Below, one piece after another: positions 37,349 through 47,456 of a stretch of 64,000 bases of DNA (within the stretch, counting starts at the first letter, position 1; each line of letters begins with the position of its first letter). The notes beneath the pieces were generated by a model. That model saw only the letters and a list, made by a program, of their open reading frames with translations, did no database searches and had not been told where the DNA came from. The position numbers and the translations under genes were made by a program. Source of the DNA: Aminobacter sp. J41 (GTDB taxonomy: Bacteria > Pseudomonadota > Alphaproteobacteria > Rhizobiales > Rhizobiaceae); NCBI RefSeq assembly GCF_000526635.1, contig NZ_JAGL01000017.1:26871-90870 (forward strand), in the 5' to 3' direction.

Positions 37349-40258
37349 ATGACCACCGCCGAAAAGATCGACTATTCGAAAACCCTCTATCTGCCGCAGA
37401 CCGAGTTCCCGATGCGCGCCGGGCTACCGGAGAACGAGCCGAAGCTCGTTGAACGCTGGCAGAACATCAATCTTTACAAGAAGCTGCGCGAGAGCGCCGC
37501 TGGCCGTCCGCTCTACGTGCTGCACGACGGCCCTCCCTACGCCAACGGCAATATCCACATCGGCCACGCGCTGAACAAGGTGCTCAAGGACGTCATCACC
37601 CGCTCGTTCCAGATGCGCGGCTATGACTCCAACTATGTGCCGGGCTGGGACTGCCACGGCCTGCCGATCGAGTGGAAGATCGAGGAAAAGTACCGCGCAG
37701 CCGGCAAGAACAAGGACGAGGTTCCGGTCAACGAATTCCGCCAGGAATGCCGTGAATTCGCGCAGCACTGGATCGACGTGCAGACGGGGGAGTTCAAGCG
37801 TCTCGGCATCGAGGGCGATTTCGAGAAGCCCTACACGACGATGAACTTCCACGCCGAGGCGCGCATCGCAGGCGAGCTTCTGAAGTTCGCGATGTCGGGC
37901 CAGCTCTATCGCGGCTCGAAGCCGGTGATGTGGTCGGTGGTCGAGCGCACGGCGCTTGCCGAGGCCGAGGTCGAGTACCACGACTATGAGAGCGACACGA
38001 TCTGGGTGAAGTTCCCGGTGGTCAGTGGTTCGGACGAACTCGCCGGCACCTATGTGGTGATCTGGACGACCACCCCGTGGACGATCCCCGGCAACCGCGC
38101 CGTCGCCTTTTCGCCGCGCATTGCCTATGGCCTCTACGAGGTTACCGCAGCCGAGAACGACTTTGGCCCGCAGCCGGGCGAGAAGCTGATCTTCGCCGAC
38201 GCGCTCGCCGAAGAGTCCTTCGCCAAGGCCAAGCTGCAGTACAAGCGCCTGGCCGACGTCTCGGGCGAGACGCTCGGCGCGCTTGAACTCGCTCACCCGC
38301 TCAAGGGTCTTGGCGGCGGCTACGAATTCCGCGTGCCGATGCTGGCGGGCGACCATGTCACCGACGATGCCGGTACCGGCTTCGTCCACACCGCGCCGGG
38401 TCACGGCCGCGAGGACTTTGATGCCTGGATGGATGCGGCAAAGGATCTTTCCGCGCGCGGCATCGACACCCGCATCCCGTTCACGGTCGACGATGCCGGC
38501 TACTTCACCAAGGACGCGCCGGGCTTCGGTCCGGACCGCGAGGGCGGTGCCGCACGGGTCATCGACGACAACGGCAAGAAGGGCGATGCCAACAAGGCCG
38601 TCATCGAGGCGCTGATCGGCGCCAACATGCTGTTTGCCCGCGGCCGCCTGAAGCACTCCTACCCGCACTCCTGGCGCTCGAAGAAGCCGGTCATCTTCCG
38701 CAACACGCCGCAGTGGTTCGTCTACATGGACAAGGACCTCGGCGATGGCACCACGCTGCGCACCCGTGCGCTCAAGGCGATCGACGAGACCCGCTTCGTG
38801 CCGCCGGCAGGCCAGACGCGCCTGCGCGCCATGATCGAGGACCGTCCGGACTGGGTGCTGTCGCGCCAGCGGGCGTGGGGCGTGCCGATCTGCGTCTTCG
38901 TCGATGCCGACGGCAACGTGCTGAACGACGAAAAGGTCAACGCCCGCATCCTCGAGGCATTCGAGGCCGAGGGCGCCGATGCCTGGTTCGCAGAAGGTGC
39001 GCGCGAGCGCTTCCTGGGCGAGCGCGCCGGCGAGCCGTGGCAGATGGTGACGGACATTCTCGACGTCTGGTTCGACTCGGGCTCGACCCACACCTTCACG
39101 CTGGAAGATCGACCGGACCTCAAGTGGCCGGCCGACGTCTACCTCGAGGGTTCGGACCAGCACCGCGGCTGGTTCCACTCGTCGCTGCTCGAAAGCTGCG
39201 GCACCCGCGGCCGCGCGCCGTACAACGCGGTCATCACCCATGGCTTCACCATGGATGAGGAAGGCCGCAAGATGTCGAAGTCGCTCGGCAACACGGTCGT
39301 CCCGCAGGAAGTCATCAAGCAGTCGGGCGCCGATATCCTGCGCCTGTGGGTGATGACGACCGACTACTGGGAAGACCAGCGCCTCGGCAAGAACATCATC
39401 CAGACCAACGTCGACGCCTACCGCAAGATGCGCAACACTATCCGCTGGATGCTGGGCACGCTTGCGCATGACGAGGGCGAGGACGTGCCGCTGGCCGAGA
39501 TGCCGGAGCTGGAGCGCCTGATGCTCCACCGCATCGCCGAGCTCGACGAGGTCGTGCGCAAGGGTTACGACGCATTCGACTTCAAGCGCGTCACCCGCGC
39601 GCTGATCGACTTCATGGTCGTCGAGCTGTCGGCCTTCTACTTCGACGTTCGCAAAGATGCGCTGTACTGCGACGCACCGTCGAGCATCCGCCGCAAGGCA
39701 TCGATCGTTGTTGTCCGCCACCTGTTCGACAACCTCGTCACCTGGCTGGCGCCGATGCTGCCGTTCACGACCGAGGAAGCGTGGCTTGCCCGCTACCCGA
39801 ACGCCGTGTCCGTGCATCTCGAGCAGTTCCGCGACATTCCCGCCGAGTGGAAGAACGAGGAGCTTGCCGCCAAGTGGCGCAAGGTCCGTCAGGTCCGCCG
39901 CGTCATCACCGGCGCGCTGGAAATCGAGCGGCGCGAGAAGCGCATCGGCTCGTCCCTCGAGGCTGCCCCGGTCGTCTATGTCACCGACGCGGAGCTGCGC
40001 GCCGCGATCGCCGACATCGACATGGCCGAGGTCTCGATCACCAGCGACATCACCATCCTCGACAGCGATGCGCCGGAAGGCGCGTTCACGCTCGACGATG
40101 TGAAGGGCGTTGCCGTCGTGCCGGCCATGGCGAAGGGCACCAAGTGCGCCCGTTCCTGGCGCTATACGACGGACGTGGGTTCCGATCCGGAGTTCCCGGA
40201 CGTTTCGGCCCGCGACGCTGCGGCACTTCGCGAACTGAAGGCGCTCGGCCGCCTGTAG
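37349..40258 (+). CDS. ileS: Isoleucine-tRNA ligase
   Basis: The 969-residue class I synthetase charges tRNA-Ile. The HIGH motif is [10 protein letters not shown] near residue 70, the editing domain covers about 200-400 with [11 protein letters not shown], and the KMSKS motif is [10 protein letters not shown] near residue 638. The C-terminal zinc finger is degenerate: KCARSW keeps one Cys of the usual CxRCW, and the second pair has gone, so zinc binding there is probably lost. Other parts are intact and length is normal. No lspA follows; instead a lipoprotein gene lies 146 bases away. Confidence 0.97.
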   Translation: MTTAEKIDYSKTLYLPQTEFPMRAGLPENEPKLVERWQNINLYKKLRESAAGRPLYVLHDGPPYANGNIHIGHALNKVLKDVITRSFQMRGYDSNYVPGWDCHGLPIEWKIEEKYRAAGKNKDEVPVNEFRQECREFAQHWIDVQTGEFKRLGIEGDFEKPYTTMNFHAEARIAGELLKFAMSGQLYRGSKPVMWSVVERTALAEAEVEYHDYESDTIWVKFPVVSGSDELAGTYVVIWTTTPWTIPGNRAVAFSPRIAYGLYEVTAAENDFGPQPGEKLIFADALAEESFAKAKLQYKRLADVSGETLGALELAHPLKGLGGGYEFRVPMLAGDHVTDDAGTGFVHTAPGHGREDFDAWMDAAKDLSARGIDTRIPFTVDDAGYFTKDAPGFGPDREGGAARVIDDNGKKGDANKAVIEALIGANMLFARGRLKHSYPHSWRSKKPVIFRNTPQWFVYMDKDLGDGTTLRTRALKAIDETRFVPPAGQTRLRAMIEDRPDWVLSRQRAWGVPICVFVDADGNVLNDEKVNARILEAFEAEGADAWFAEGARERFLGERAGEPWQMVTDILDVWFDSGSTHTFTLEDRPDLKWPADVYLEGSDQHRGWFHSSLLESCGTRGRAPYNAVITHGFTMDEEGRKMSKSLGNTVVPQEVIKQSGADILRLWVMTTDYWEDQRLGKNIIQTNVDAYRKMRNTIRWMLGTLAHDEGEDVPLAEMPELERLMLHRIAELDEVVRKGYDAFDFKRVTRALIDFMVVELSAFYFDVRKDALYCDAPSSIRRKASIVVVRHLFDNLVTWLAPMLPFTTEEAWLARYPNAVSVHLEQFRDIPAEWKNEELAAKWRKVRQVRRVITGALEIERREKRIGSSLEAAPVVYVTDAELRAAIADIDMAEVSITSDITILDSDAPEGAFTLDDVKGVAVVPAMAKGTKCARSWRYTTDVGSDPEFPDVSARDAAALRELKALGRL

Positions 40259-40311
40259 ACAAATCCTCAGCGCGTTGTCCGCAATTGCGCTATGGGTTAG
40301 CTATAGGTTAA

Positions 40312-40335
40312 AAGGCGGCGCGGTGGTGCCGCCTT
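40312..40335 (+). terminator. Possible terminator hairpin after ileS
   Basis: AAGGCGGC (40312-40319) pairs with GCCGCCTT (40328-40335) around 8 bases. No proper T tract follows, so it may be only weakly active. Confidence 0.45.
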
Positions 40336-40404
40336 GTTGTCGCCGGATTGTCTGGCAAGAACAGGTCAGTTTAGGCGTTCAACGCCGGTTTGAGAGGCTG
40401 TGCA

Positions 40405-40992
40405 GTGAAGATCGATCGCATTGAGACGCGCGGGCGCATCCCGCTGATGATTGGCCTTTCCGCGTCCTGCGCTGCTGTTCTTCTGGCTGGCTGCATGTCC
40501 TCGCCGACCTACGGCACCGGAAAGACCGCCAACCAGCAGCTGATGGAAGACGTCACGGGCATCCTCGCGCTCGGTCCGCAGGACAAGCCGGACATCCGCT
40601 ACACGCCGCGCGGCGAGCTGGTGCGTCCGCCCACCACCACGGTGCTGCCGGAGCCGCAGCAGGAAGTCGCTTCCGCCGAGAACCCGGCCTGGCCGGAATC
40701 GCCGGAGGAGCGCCGCCGCCGCATCCGCGCCGAGGCTGACGCCAACAACGGCGCAAGCCCGTCGGTCGTCAATACCAAGGACCAGCGCATCGAGCTGCAG
40801 CGCCGCATCCGCGAGGGCCAGCAGGGCGAGGCGACCAACCGCCGCTACCTCAGCGAACCGCCGCTCACCTACCGCCAGCCAGAGGCCGGCGCCGCCGCAG
40901 GTGACATCGGTGTCGACGAGGCCAAGAAGGCGCGCGATGCCAAGCGCGCTGCGGGTAAGTCGTCCTGGCGCGATTACGTTCCGTGGCTCTAG
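40405..40992 (+). CDS. Outer-membrane lipoprotein, hypothetical
   Basis: The 195-residue product has a type II signal peptide: basic N-terminus, hydrophobic core and a lipobox VLLAG-C near residue 30, so it should be lipid-anchored. The mature part is polar and Pro/Arg/Glu-rich, with EERRRRIRAEADANNG and YRQPEAGAAAG. I recognise no enzyme motif. The GTG at 40405 is chosen because GAGAGG lies 6 bases upstream. A hairpin that could terminate both this gene and convergent tadA lies at 41011. Confidence 0.8.
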   Translation: MKIDRIETRGRIPLMIGLSASCAAVLLAGCMSSPTYGTGKTANQQLMEDVTGILALGPQDKPDIRYTPRGELVRPPTTTVLPEPQQEVASAENPAWPESPEERRRRIRAEADANNGASPSVVNTKDQRIELQRRIREGQQGEATNRRYLSEPPLTYRQPEAGAAAGDIGVDEAKKARDAKRAAGKSSWRDYVPWL

Positions 40993-41010
40993 GCTGATTG
41001 CCTGACTACC

Positions 41011-41036
41011 GGCGCTGAACCTGTAGACTCAGCGCC
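41011..41036. terminator. Bidirectional terminator candidate between lipoprotein gene and tadA
   Basis: GGCGCTGA (41011-41018) pairs with TCAGCGCC (41029-41036), a perfect 8-bp stem with a 10-base loop; on the plus strand TTTCCTT follows. It overlaps the tadA stop codon (41029-41031). Confidence 0.55.
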
Positions 41037-41475
41037 TTTCCTTGAAAAAGGACTTCAGCATTTCGGCTGATCTGATTTCGCCGATGCCCGAATAAACTTC
41101 AGGCGCGTGATGGCAGGTCGGCAGGTTGTAGAGCCGCGCGCCGCTCACGACGGCACCGCCCTTTTCGTCAGCCGCACCGAAATAGAGCCGTCTAATCCGC
41201 GCAAACGAGATAGCAGCAGCGCACATCGGGCATGGTTCGAGGGTTACGTAGAGATCCGCGCCGGGCAGGCGCTCGCTCATTTCCTTGCCACAAGCCTCCC
41301 GGATGGCAAGGATTTCCGCATGGGCGGTCGGATCGTTCAGTTCCCTTGTCCGGTTGCCGCCGCTGCCGATAATCTGCCCGTCCAGAACCACGACGGCGCC
41401 GATCGGTACTTCTCCCCGCATGGCAGCGGCCTCCGCCTCGGCGAAGGCGGCATCCATGAAGGACACAGGTTTCAT
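41029..41475 (-). CDS. tadA: tRNA-specific adenosine deaminase
   Basis: The 148-residue enzyme deaminates A34 to inosine in tRNA-Arg. It has the zinc deaminase motifs PTAHAEILAI (HAE) and EPCPMCAAAI (PCxxC), with catalytic Glu in HAE. Cytosolic. Start at ATG 41475; an upstream TTG is possible but no clear ribosome site favours it. It is divergent from rluB with an 80-base gap. Confidence 0.95.
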   Translation of the reverse strand: MKPVSFMDAAFAEAEAAAMRGEVPIGAVVVLDGQIIGSGGNRTRELNDPTAHAEILAIREACGKEMSERLPGADLYVTLEPCPMCAAAISFARIRRLYFGAADEKGGAVVSGARLYNLPTCHHAPEVYSGIGEIRSAEMLKSFFKERR

Positions 41476-41554
41476 AGACAACGTGTCGATGACATTTCAC
41501 TCGCAAGGGCCAACGTGCTCTGATAGTTACCCGCGCTGAAAGGCGATTGCCACC

Positions 41555-43081
41555 ATGGTTGATGACAAAAACAAACCCGCCGGCGCAGGCGGAAAGGGGC
41601 GTGGCCCCAAGAAGCCGTTTGCCGGTGGGCGTAACGGCGACAAGAAGCCGTTCCAGCGCCAAGATGGCGCCAAGCGTGCCTTTGCCGGCAAGGACGGCAG
41701 CGCGCCGAGAAAGCCGCGCCCCGGCAAGCGCGAGCGCCAGGAAGAGGTGGCAGGCGCGGCTGGCGAGCGCCCGCGCTTCCAGAAGCGCGACGGCGACAAG
41801 CGTCCGGCCGCTGGCCGTGGCGGCGACAAGCCGCGTCCGTTCAAGCGTGACAATTTCCGGCGCGACAATGCAGATGCCCCAGCCGCGGCAGATGGCGGCG
41901 AGCGTATCGCCAAGCGCCTTGCGCGCGCGGGCATTGCCTCGCGTCGCGACGCCGAGGGCCTGATCGTCGACGGCCGCATCAAGGTGAATGGCAAGGTGCT
42001 GACCAGCCCGGCAGTCAACGTGAAGCCGACCGACAAGATCGAACTCGACGGCAAGGAAATCCCGCCGATCGAGCGCACGCGCCTGTTCCTGTTCCACAAG
42101 CCGGCCGGGGTGGTGACGACCAGTCGCGATCCGGAAGGCCGCAAGACCATCTTCGACGTGCTGCCGGAAGGGCTGCCGCGTCTCGTCACGGTCGGCCGCC
42201 TCGACATCAACACCGAGGGCCTGATCCTGCTCACCAATGATGGTGGTCTCGCCCGCGTGCTCGAGCTGCCGTCGACCGGCTGGCTGCGCCGCTACCGCGT
42301 GCGCGTCCACGGCAAGGTGGAGCCGAAGGCGCTCGAAGGCCTCAAGGACGGCATTGCCATCGACGGCGTGTTCTATGGTGCGATCGAGGCGACGCTCGAC
42401 CGCGAGCAGGGCACCAACGCCTGGCTCACCGTTGGCTTCCGCGAAGGCAAGAACCGTGAGGTCAAGAACGTGATGGGCGCGCTCGGCCTCGAGGTGACGC
42501 GCCTGATTCGCGTCTCCTACGGTCCGTTCCAGCTGGGCGAGCTTGCCGAAGGCGAGATCCGCGAGCTGAAGGGCAAGGCACTGCGCGACCAGCTCGGCGA
42601 GCGTCTGATCCAGGAATCGGGCGCGAACTTCGACGCGCCGATCATCAACGTCTTCTCCAACAAGCCGGTATCCGCAAAGACCCAGCAGCAGGAAGAGAAG
42701 GCGGCGGAGCCGGTCGAGCGACCGAACCGTAAGCGCGAGCGCGAGCAGAAGCGCGAGGACGCACTTGGCCGTCTCGACACGCGCAAGCCGCCGCGCGCCG
42801 GTGGCGACAGGAGCGCAGGCGCCGGCAGAGGTGCAGGTGCCGGCAGGAAGCCGTCGCGCCGCCGCGAGGATGAGATCGTCGAACAGCGTCCGCGCAAAGC
42901 CAATGTCTGGATGGCGCCGGGGGCGCGTCCCGTCGGCGAAAAGAAGGCGTCGGAGCTTTCCGAGCGCCGCTATGCCGGCAAGCCGCGCCCGCAGGGCAAG
43001 TCAGGGAAGCCGGGCAAGCCGGCGGGCGGTCGCCCGTTCAAGCCGGGTTCCGGCCCGCGCAAGCCGCGCGGCGACAAGTAA
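41555..43081 (+). CDS. rluB: 23S rRNA pseudouridine synthase RluB-like with long basic tails
   Basis: The 508-residue protein has an S4 RNA-binding domain ([20 protein letters not shown] near residue 118) and an RsuA/RluB catalytic domain with [17 protein letters not shown] (catalytic Asp). The core is normal, but it carries about 110 residues of Lys/Arg/Gly/Pro-rich sequence before it and about 135 after, almost all disordered-looking. Typical E. coli RluB is about 290 residues. The tails probably bind RNA. It makes pseudouridine at 2605 of 23S rRNA if orthologous. rsmD follows 27 bases later. Confidence 0.93.
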   Translation: MVDDKNKPAGAGGKGRGPKKPFAGGRNGDKKPFQRQDGAKRAFAGKDGSAPRKPRPGKRERQEEVAGAAGERPRFQKRDGDKRPAAGRGGDKPRPFKRDNFRRDNADAPAAADGGERIAKRLARAGIASRRDAEGLIVDGRIKVNGKVLTSPAVNVKPTDKIELDGKEIPPIERTRLFLFHKPAGVVTTSRDPEGRKTIFDVLPEGLPRLVTVGRLDINTEGLILLTNDGGLARVLELPSTGWLRRYRVRVHGKVEPKALEGLKDGIAIDGVFYGAIEATLDREQGTNAWLTVGFREGKNREVKNVMGALGLEVTRLIRVSYGPFQLGELAEGEIRELKGKALRDQLGERLIQESGANFDAPIINVFSNKPVSAKTQQQEEKAAEPVERPNRKREREQKREDALGRLDTRKPPRAGGDRSAGAGRGAGAGRKPSRRREDEIVEQRPRKANVWMAPGARPVGEKKASELSERRYAGKPRPQGKSGKPGKPAGGRPFKPGSGPRKPRGDK

Positions 43082-43108
43082 ATCCAGAGGGAAGAAGCGG
43101 GGCAGGCG

Positions 43109-43663
43109 ATGCGGATCGTTGGCGGGGATATGCGTGGACGGGCGCTGGCAACACCTCGTTCCAGCGCCATCCGCCCGACGACCGATCGCACCCGCGAGGC
43201 GGTGTTCAACGTCATCGCCCATAGCTATCCGGAGCATCTCGAGGGCGTGCGCGTCCTCGACCTGTTCGCGGGCACCGGGGCACTCGGCCTCGAGGCGCTG
43301 TCGCGCGGGGCTTCCTACTGCGTCTTCGTCGAGGAATCGGCGGAAGGACGCGGCCTCATCCGCACCAATGTCGAGACCTTCGGCCTGCAGGGCCGGACAA
43401 AGATCTTCCGGCGCGATGCGACGACGCTCGGCAGCGCCGGAACGCTGCAGCCGTTCAAGCTCGTCTTCGCCGACCCGCCCTACGGCAAAGGATTTGGCGA
43501 ACTTGCCCTGGCTGAGGCCATCAAGGGTGGCTGGCTCGAGCCTGACGCGCTGATCGTGGTGGAAGAAGCTTCCGCCACGCCTTTCCAGCCGGTTGCGGGC
43601 CTGAAGCTCGTCGATCGCCGCGACTACGGCGACACGACGGTCACGTTCTGCCGCAACGCCTGA
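43109..43663 (+). CDS. rsmD: 16S rRNA (guanine-966-N2)-methyltransferase
   Basis: The 184-residue protein has a Rossmann S-adenosylmethionine fold: [20 protein letters not shown] (motif I) and the catalytic DPPYGKG (motif IV) near residue 128. It starts [16 protein letters not shown], the typical RsmD N-terminus. It methylates G966 in 16S rRNA. It lies 27 bases after rluB in the same direction, so the two rRNA-modification genes are likely one operon. Confidence 0.97.
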   Translation: MRIVGGDMRGRALATPRSSAIRPTTDRTREAVFNVIAHSYPEHLEGVRVLDLFAGTGALGLEALSRGASYCVFVEESAEGRGLIRTNVETFGLQGRTKIFRRDATTLGSAGTLQPFKLVFADPPYGKGFGELALAEAIKGGWLEPDALIVVEEASATPFQPVAGLKLVDRRDYGDTTVTFCRNA

Positions 43664-43766
43664 CTTTCGTCACTCTTCGCCGCGAAGACGGTGGCAGTCG
43701 CGCGGGGATAGGCGCGCGACGGTGGAGGCGCTATGTCTTCCATGGCGTCAGCAGAAGGAAGATCAG

Positions 43767-45119
43767 ATGAATTTGATTCCCGGCGCGGTGCGGCGAGCCG
43801 CAATCGCAGCGGTCTTCATGACAGTGCCCGTCACTGCATTTTCCGAGCAGGCACCCAGCGTAGATTATTTCAGCCTCGACAACGGGCTTGAGGTTGTCGT
43901 CATTCCCGACCGGCGCGCGCCGGTGGTCACGCACATGCTCTGGTATAAGGTGGGCAGCGCCGACGAGGATCCGGGCAAGTCCGGCATCGCCCACTTCTTC
44001 GAGCACCTGATGTTCAAGGGCACGACCAACCACGCCCCTGGCGAGTTCTCCGCGCGCGTGGCAGAGGTTGGCGGCCGCGAGAACGCCTTCACCTCCTACG
44101 ACTACACCGCCTATTACCAGCAGGTCGCGCCGACCGAGCTGCGCACCATGATGGAGTTCGAGGCCGACCGCATGGTCAATCTCGTCCTCACCGACGAGGT
44201 GATCGGGCCCGAGCGCGACGTCATCATCGAGGAGCGCAACTCGCGGGTCGAGAACGATCCGTCGTCACTTCTGAGTGAAGAGGTTTCGGCGACCCTCTAC
44301 CAGAACCATCCCTATCGCATCCCGGTGATCGGCTGGATGCACGAGATCGAGCAGCTGAACCGCGAGGACGCGATCGACTTCTACAAACGCTACTACGCGC
44401 CCAACAACGCGGTGCTGGTCGTCGCCGGCGACGTCGATCCCGGCGAAGTGCGCGAGATGGCGACCGAGATCTATGGCAAAATCCCGCGTGGTCCCAAGCT
44501 CGAGGAGCGCGTGCGCCCAACCGAGCCGGAGCAGAACACCAAGCGTACCGTCCAGCTGACGGACGACCGCGTCGCGGTGCCGAGCTTCTCCAAGCGCTGG
44601 GTGGTGCCGTCGTACCGTACCGCCGAGCCGGGCGAGGCCGAGGCGCTGGACATCTTTTCCGAAGTTCTTGGCGGCGGCCTGCGCAGCCGCATCTATCAGG
44701 AACTGATCGTCAAGCAGGGCATCGCTTCGTCGGCTGGGGCGTTCTACCAGGGCGTCTCGCTCGACGACACCAGCTTCGGCGTTTACGGCTCGCCGCGCGG
44801 CGAGGCGACGCTCGAACAGGTCGAGAAGGCGATCGATGCCGAGATCGCTAAGATCGTGGACGAGGGAGTTACGCAAGACGAGGTCGAAAAGGCTAAGAAG
44901 CGTTACCTCCGCTCGATGATCTTTGCCCGCGACGACCAGTCCGGCATGGCGCGCATCTACGGTTCGGCCCTGACCACGGGCAGCACCGTCGAGGACGTCG
45001 CCAAGTGGACCGACAGGATCCGCGAAGTCACCCCCGAGGCAGTGCAGAAGGTGGCGAAGAAGTACCTCGATGACCGGCGCTCGGTTGCCGGCTACTTGCT
45101 GCCCGAGGAGGCGAACTGA
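43767..45119 (+). CDS. M16 family zinc peptidase (active subunit)
   Basis: The 450-residue protein has a signal peptide-like start ([18 protein letters not shown]) and the M16 inverted zinc motif HFFEH in [13 protein letters not shown], plus the downstream Glu in MMEFEADRM and the R-x-Y-type region [17 protein letters not shown]. It is related to the mitochondrial processing peptidase beta subunit, and probably periplasmic or membrane-linked. The ATG at 43767 with AAGGAAGA upstream is preferred over the start at 43722. The stop overlaps the next start by one base (TGATG). Confidence 0.93.
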   Translation: MNLIPGAVRRAAIAAVFMTVPVTAFSEQAPSVDYFSLDNGLEVVVIPDRRAPVVTHMLWYKVGSADEDPGKSGIAHFFEHLMFKGTTNHAPGEFSARVAEVGGRENAFTSYDYTAYYQQVAPTELRTMMEFEADRMVNLVLTDEVIGPERDVIIEERNSRVENDPSSLLSEEVSATLYQNHPYRIPVIGWMHEIEQLNREDAIDFYKRYYAPNNAVLVVAGDVDPGEVREMATEIYGKIPRGPKLEERVRPTEPEQNTKRTVQLTDDRVAVPSFSKRWVVPSYRTAEPGEAEALDIFSEVLGGGLRSRIYQELIVKQGIASSAGAFYQGVSLDDTSFGVYGSPRGEATLEQVEKAIDAEIAKIVDEGVTQDEVEKAKKRYLRSMIFARDDQSGMARIYGSALTTGSTVEDVAKWTDRIREVTPEAVQKVAKKYLDDRRSVAGYLLPEEAN

Positions 45120-46483
45120 TGGCGAGCATTATGATGAAGAACAGGCAGGGCACGAGCCGCCTGACGCAGCTTTGCGCGACTGTCCTGCTCGCGGTCGCCT
45201 TCGTGACCATGCCGGCGGTGCTGGCCGCGCGTGCGGGCGTCGACATCCAGGAGGTGAAGTCCGACAGCGGCGTGACCGCGTGGCTGGTCGAAGACTATAC
45301 GGTCCCGATCATCACCGTTCGCTTCGCCTTCAAGGGTGGTACCACGCAGGACCCTGCCGGCAAGGAAGGCATCGCCAACCTGATGACCGGCCTGTTTGAT
45401 GAGGGTGCGGGCGACCTAGACTCTGACGCCTTCCAGCAGCGCCTCGATGAGGTCGGCGCCGAGATGAGCTTCAGCGCGACGCGCGATGCCATCTACGGCC
45501 AGATGCGCATGCTGGCCGAGGAGCGCGACAACGCGTTTGACCTCTTGCGCCTTGCGGTCAACTCGCCGCGCTTCGACCAGCAGCCAGTCGACCGTATCCG
45601 TGCCCAGCTCAACACCCAGATCCAACGCGCGCTGCGCGATCCGAACGAGCAGGGCATGGAGAAGTTTGCCAAGGCGCTCTACGGCGACCACCCTTACGCC
45701 CGCCGCTCGGATGGCAGGCTGGAGTCGCTTGGCTCGGTGACACCGGACGACCTGCATGCACTCCACAAGCGCATCTTCGCTCGTTCGAACCTGCATGTCG
45801 CCGTCGTTGGCGCCATTGATGCCGAGACGCTGAAAAAGGAACTCGACCGCGTGTTTGGTCCGCTGCCGCAGGACCCGGATCTCGTGCCGATCGAGCGTAC
45901 GCAGCCGAAGCTCGGCCAGGTGGTGCACCATCCGTACAACCTGCCGCAGGCGACGCTGCAGCTGGTCTATCCCGGCCTCGAACGCGAGGATCCGGAGTTC
46001 TTTGCCGCCTACATCATGAACCATGTTCTTGGCGGCGGCACCTTCTCGTCGCGCCTGTTCAACGAGGTGCGCGAAAAGCGCGGCCTTGCTTATGGCGTCG
46101 GCTCCGGCCTGCAGACTTCCGATTATTCGGATGCGCTGGTGATCGGCACCTCGACCCGCGCCGACCGGGCTGAGGAAGCGCTCGCGGTCATGCGCGAGAC
46201 GATCTCAAAGCTCGCCGAGGAAGGCATTACCGAGGACGAGCTGACTACCTCGAAGACATATCTGATCGGCGCTTACCCGATCAACAACCTCGACTCCTCG
46301 TCCGCCGTTGCCTCCACGCTGCTTGAGCTGCAGCGCGACAACCTCGGCATCGACTACATCGACCGCCGCGTCGGCTATATCGAGGCGGTGACGAAGGAAC
46401 AGGTGAAGGCCGCCGCGCAGCGCCTGCTGAAGTCGGAGCCCGCCATCCTCATCATCGGACCGGAGCTGAAGAAGGAAGAGTAG
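45119..46483 (+). CDS. M16 family peptidase-like protein, zinc motif lost
   Basis: The 454-residue paralogue has an N-terminal hydrophobic signal segment (TQLCATVLLAVAFVTM). At the position of HxxEH it reads GIANLMTGLFDEGAG, so no zinc ligands remain. The C-terminal fold is kept: GGGTFSSRLFNEVREKRGLAYGV holds the conserved Arg and Tyr. It should be the non-catalytic partner of the preceding protease, as in paired M16 peptidases. Translational coupling supports a complex. Confidence 0.92.
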   Translation: MASIMMKNRQGTSRLTQLCATVLLAVAFVTMPAVLAARAGVDIQEVKSDSGVTAWLVEDYTVPIITVRFAFKGGTTQDPAGKEGIANLMTGLFDEGAGDLDSDAFQQRLDEVGAEMSFSATRDAIYGQMRMLAEERDNAFDLLRLAVNSPRFDQQPVDRIRAQLNTQIQRALRDPNEQGMEKFAKALYGDHPYARRSDGRLESLGSVTPDDLHALHKRIFARSNLHVAVVGAIDAETLKKELDRVFGPLPQDPDLVPIERTQPKLGQVVHHPYNLPQATLQLVYPGLEREDPEFFAAYIMNHVLGGGTFSSRLFNEVREKRGLAYGVGSGLQTSDYSDALVIGTSTRADRAEEALAVMRETISKLAEEGITEDELTTSKTYLIGAYPINNLDSSSAVASTLLELQRDNLGIDYIDRRVGYIEAVTKEQVKAAAQRLLKSEPAILIIGPELKKEE

Positions 46484-47344
46484 ATGGACGCACGGCCGCG
46501 CGACCCCACCTTCGCTATCGCTTTCGGCGGCGGAGGCGCGCGCGGCCTTGCGCACATCCACATCGCCGAAACGCTGGATGAGCTCGGCATTCGCCCGGTT
46601 GCGATTGCCGGCTCGTCGATCGGTGCCATCGTCGGCGCGGGCGTTGCCGCCGGCATGAGCGGCCGCGAAATCCGCGAGTATACGGTCGAAACCCTCGGGC
46701 GGCCGGCCGAAGTGGCGGCAAGGGTCTGGCGCTCGCGTCCCAGCAACATCGCCGGGGTGTTCGGCGGTGGCGTGCGCATCGGCCAGTTCGACATTTCGCG
46801 CATCCTGCGGGCCTTCCTGCCCGCGGCATTGCCCGAACGCTTCGAGGATCTGACGATCCCGCTCGCGGTGACGGCGACCGACTTCTACGGCAATGAGGAG
46901 ATCGTCTTCGACAGCGGCGAGCTTTTGCCGGCCGTGGCCGCATCGGCGGCGGTACCCGGCATCTTCCGGCCGGTCGAGCGCGGCGAGCAGCTCTTGATCG
47001 ACGGCGGCATTTCCAACCCGGTGCCGTTCGACCTTTTGATGGACAAGGCCGACATCGTCATCGCCATCGATGTCGTCGGCACGCCTAACCCCAACCGCGA
47101 GGGACGCCCCGGCTCGATCGATCTGGTGTTAGGCGCGGGCCAGATCATGATGCAGTCGATCACCTCGCTGAAGCTGCAGCGCTCGCGCCCGCACATCATG
47201 CTGCGCCCGCCGGTGTCGAAATTCCGCATCCTCGACTTCCTGAAGGTAAAGCAGGTGCTGGAGGAGACGGCGGCGATCCGCGACGAGCTCAAGTTCGCCA
47301 TCGAGCAGGCTGTCGAGCGCTTCAACGCCGAGGACCTTGCCTGA
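46484..47344 (+). CDS. Patatin-like phospholipase
   Basis: The 286-residue protein has the patatin signature: GGGGARGLAHI (oxyanion hole) near residue 12, nucleophile Ser in AGSSIGAIVGA, and the catalytic Asp in IDGGISNPVP. Bacterial RssA/YlbK-type members cut acyl groups from phospholipids or thioesters. It starts directly after the M16 stop (no gap) and so is likely in the same operon. The substrate is unknown; no signal peptide is seen. Confidence 0.93.
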   Translation: MDARPRDPTFAIAFGGGGARGLAHIHIAETLDELGIRPVAIAGSSIGAIVGAGVAAGMSGREIREYTVETLGRPAEVAARVWRSRPSNIAGVFGGGVRIGQFDISRILRAFLPAALPERFEDLTIPLAVTATDFYGNEEIVFDSGELLPAVAASAAVPGIFRPVERGEQLLIDGGISNPVPFDLLMDKADIVIAIDVVGTPNPNREGRPGSIDLVLGAGQIMMQSITSLKLQRSRPHIMLRPPVSKFRILDFLKVKQVLEETAAIRDELKFAIEQAVERFNAEDLA

Positions 47345-47456
47345 AGCCGGTGCTTTCGGCGCGGAGCAACCGTCCGGGCCATTGCATCCGGGCGGCCCGG
47401 GCCATAGATGGAAAGATAATCCCGCCTAGCCCTTCCGGGCGCAGATGAGAGTGACA

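Noticed and set aside
37424..39817. A 797-residue open frame on the minus strand within ileS
   Set aside because: It is antisense to a clear isoleucine-tRNA ligase and has no recognisable motifs. Long antisense frames are common in such GC-rich DNA.
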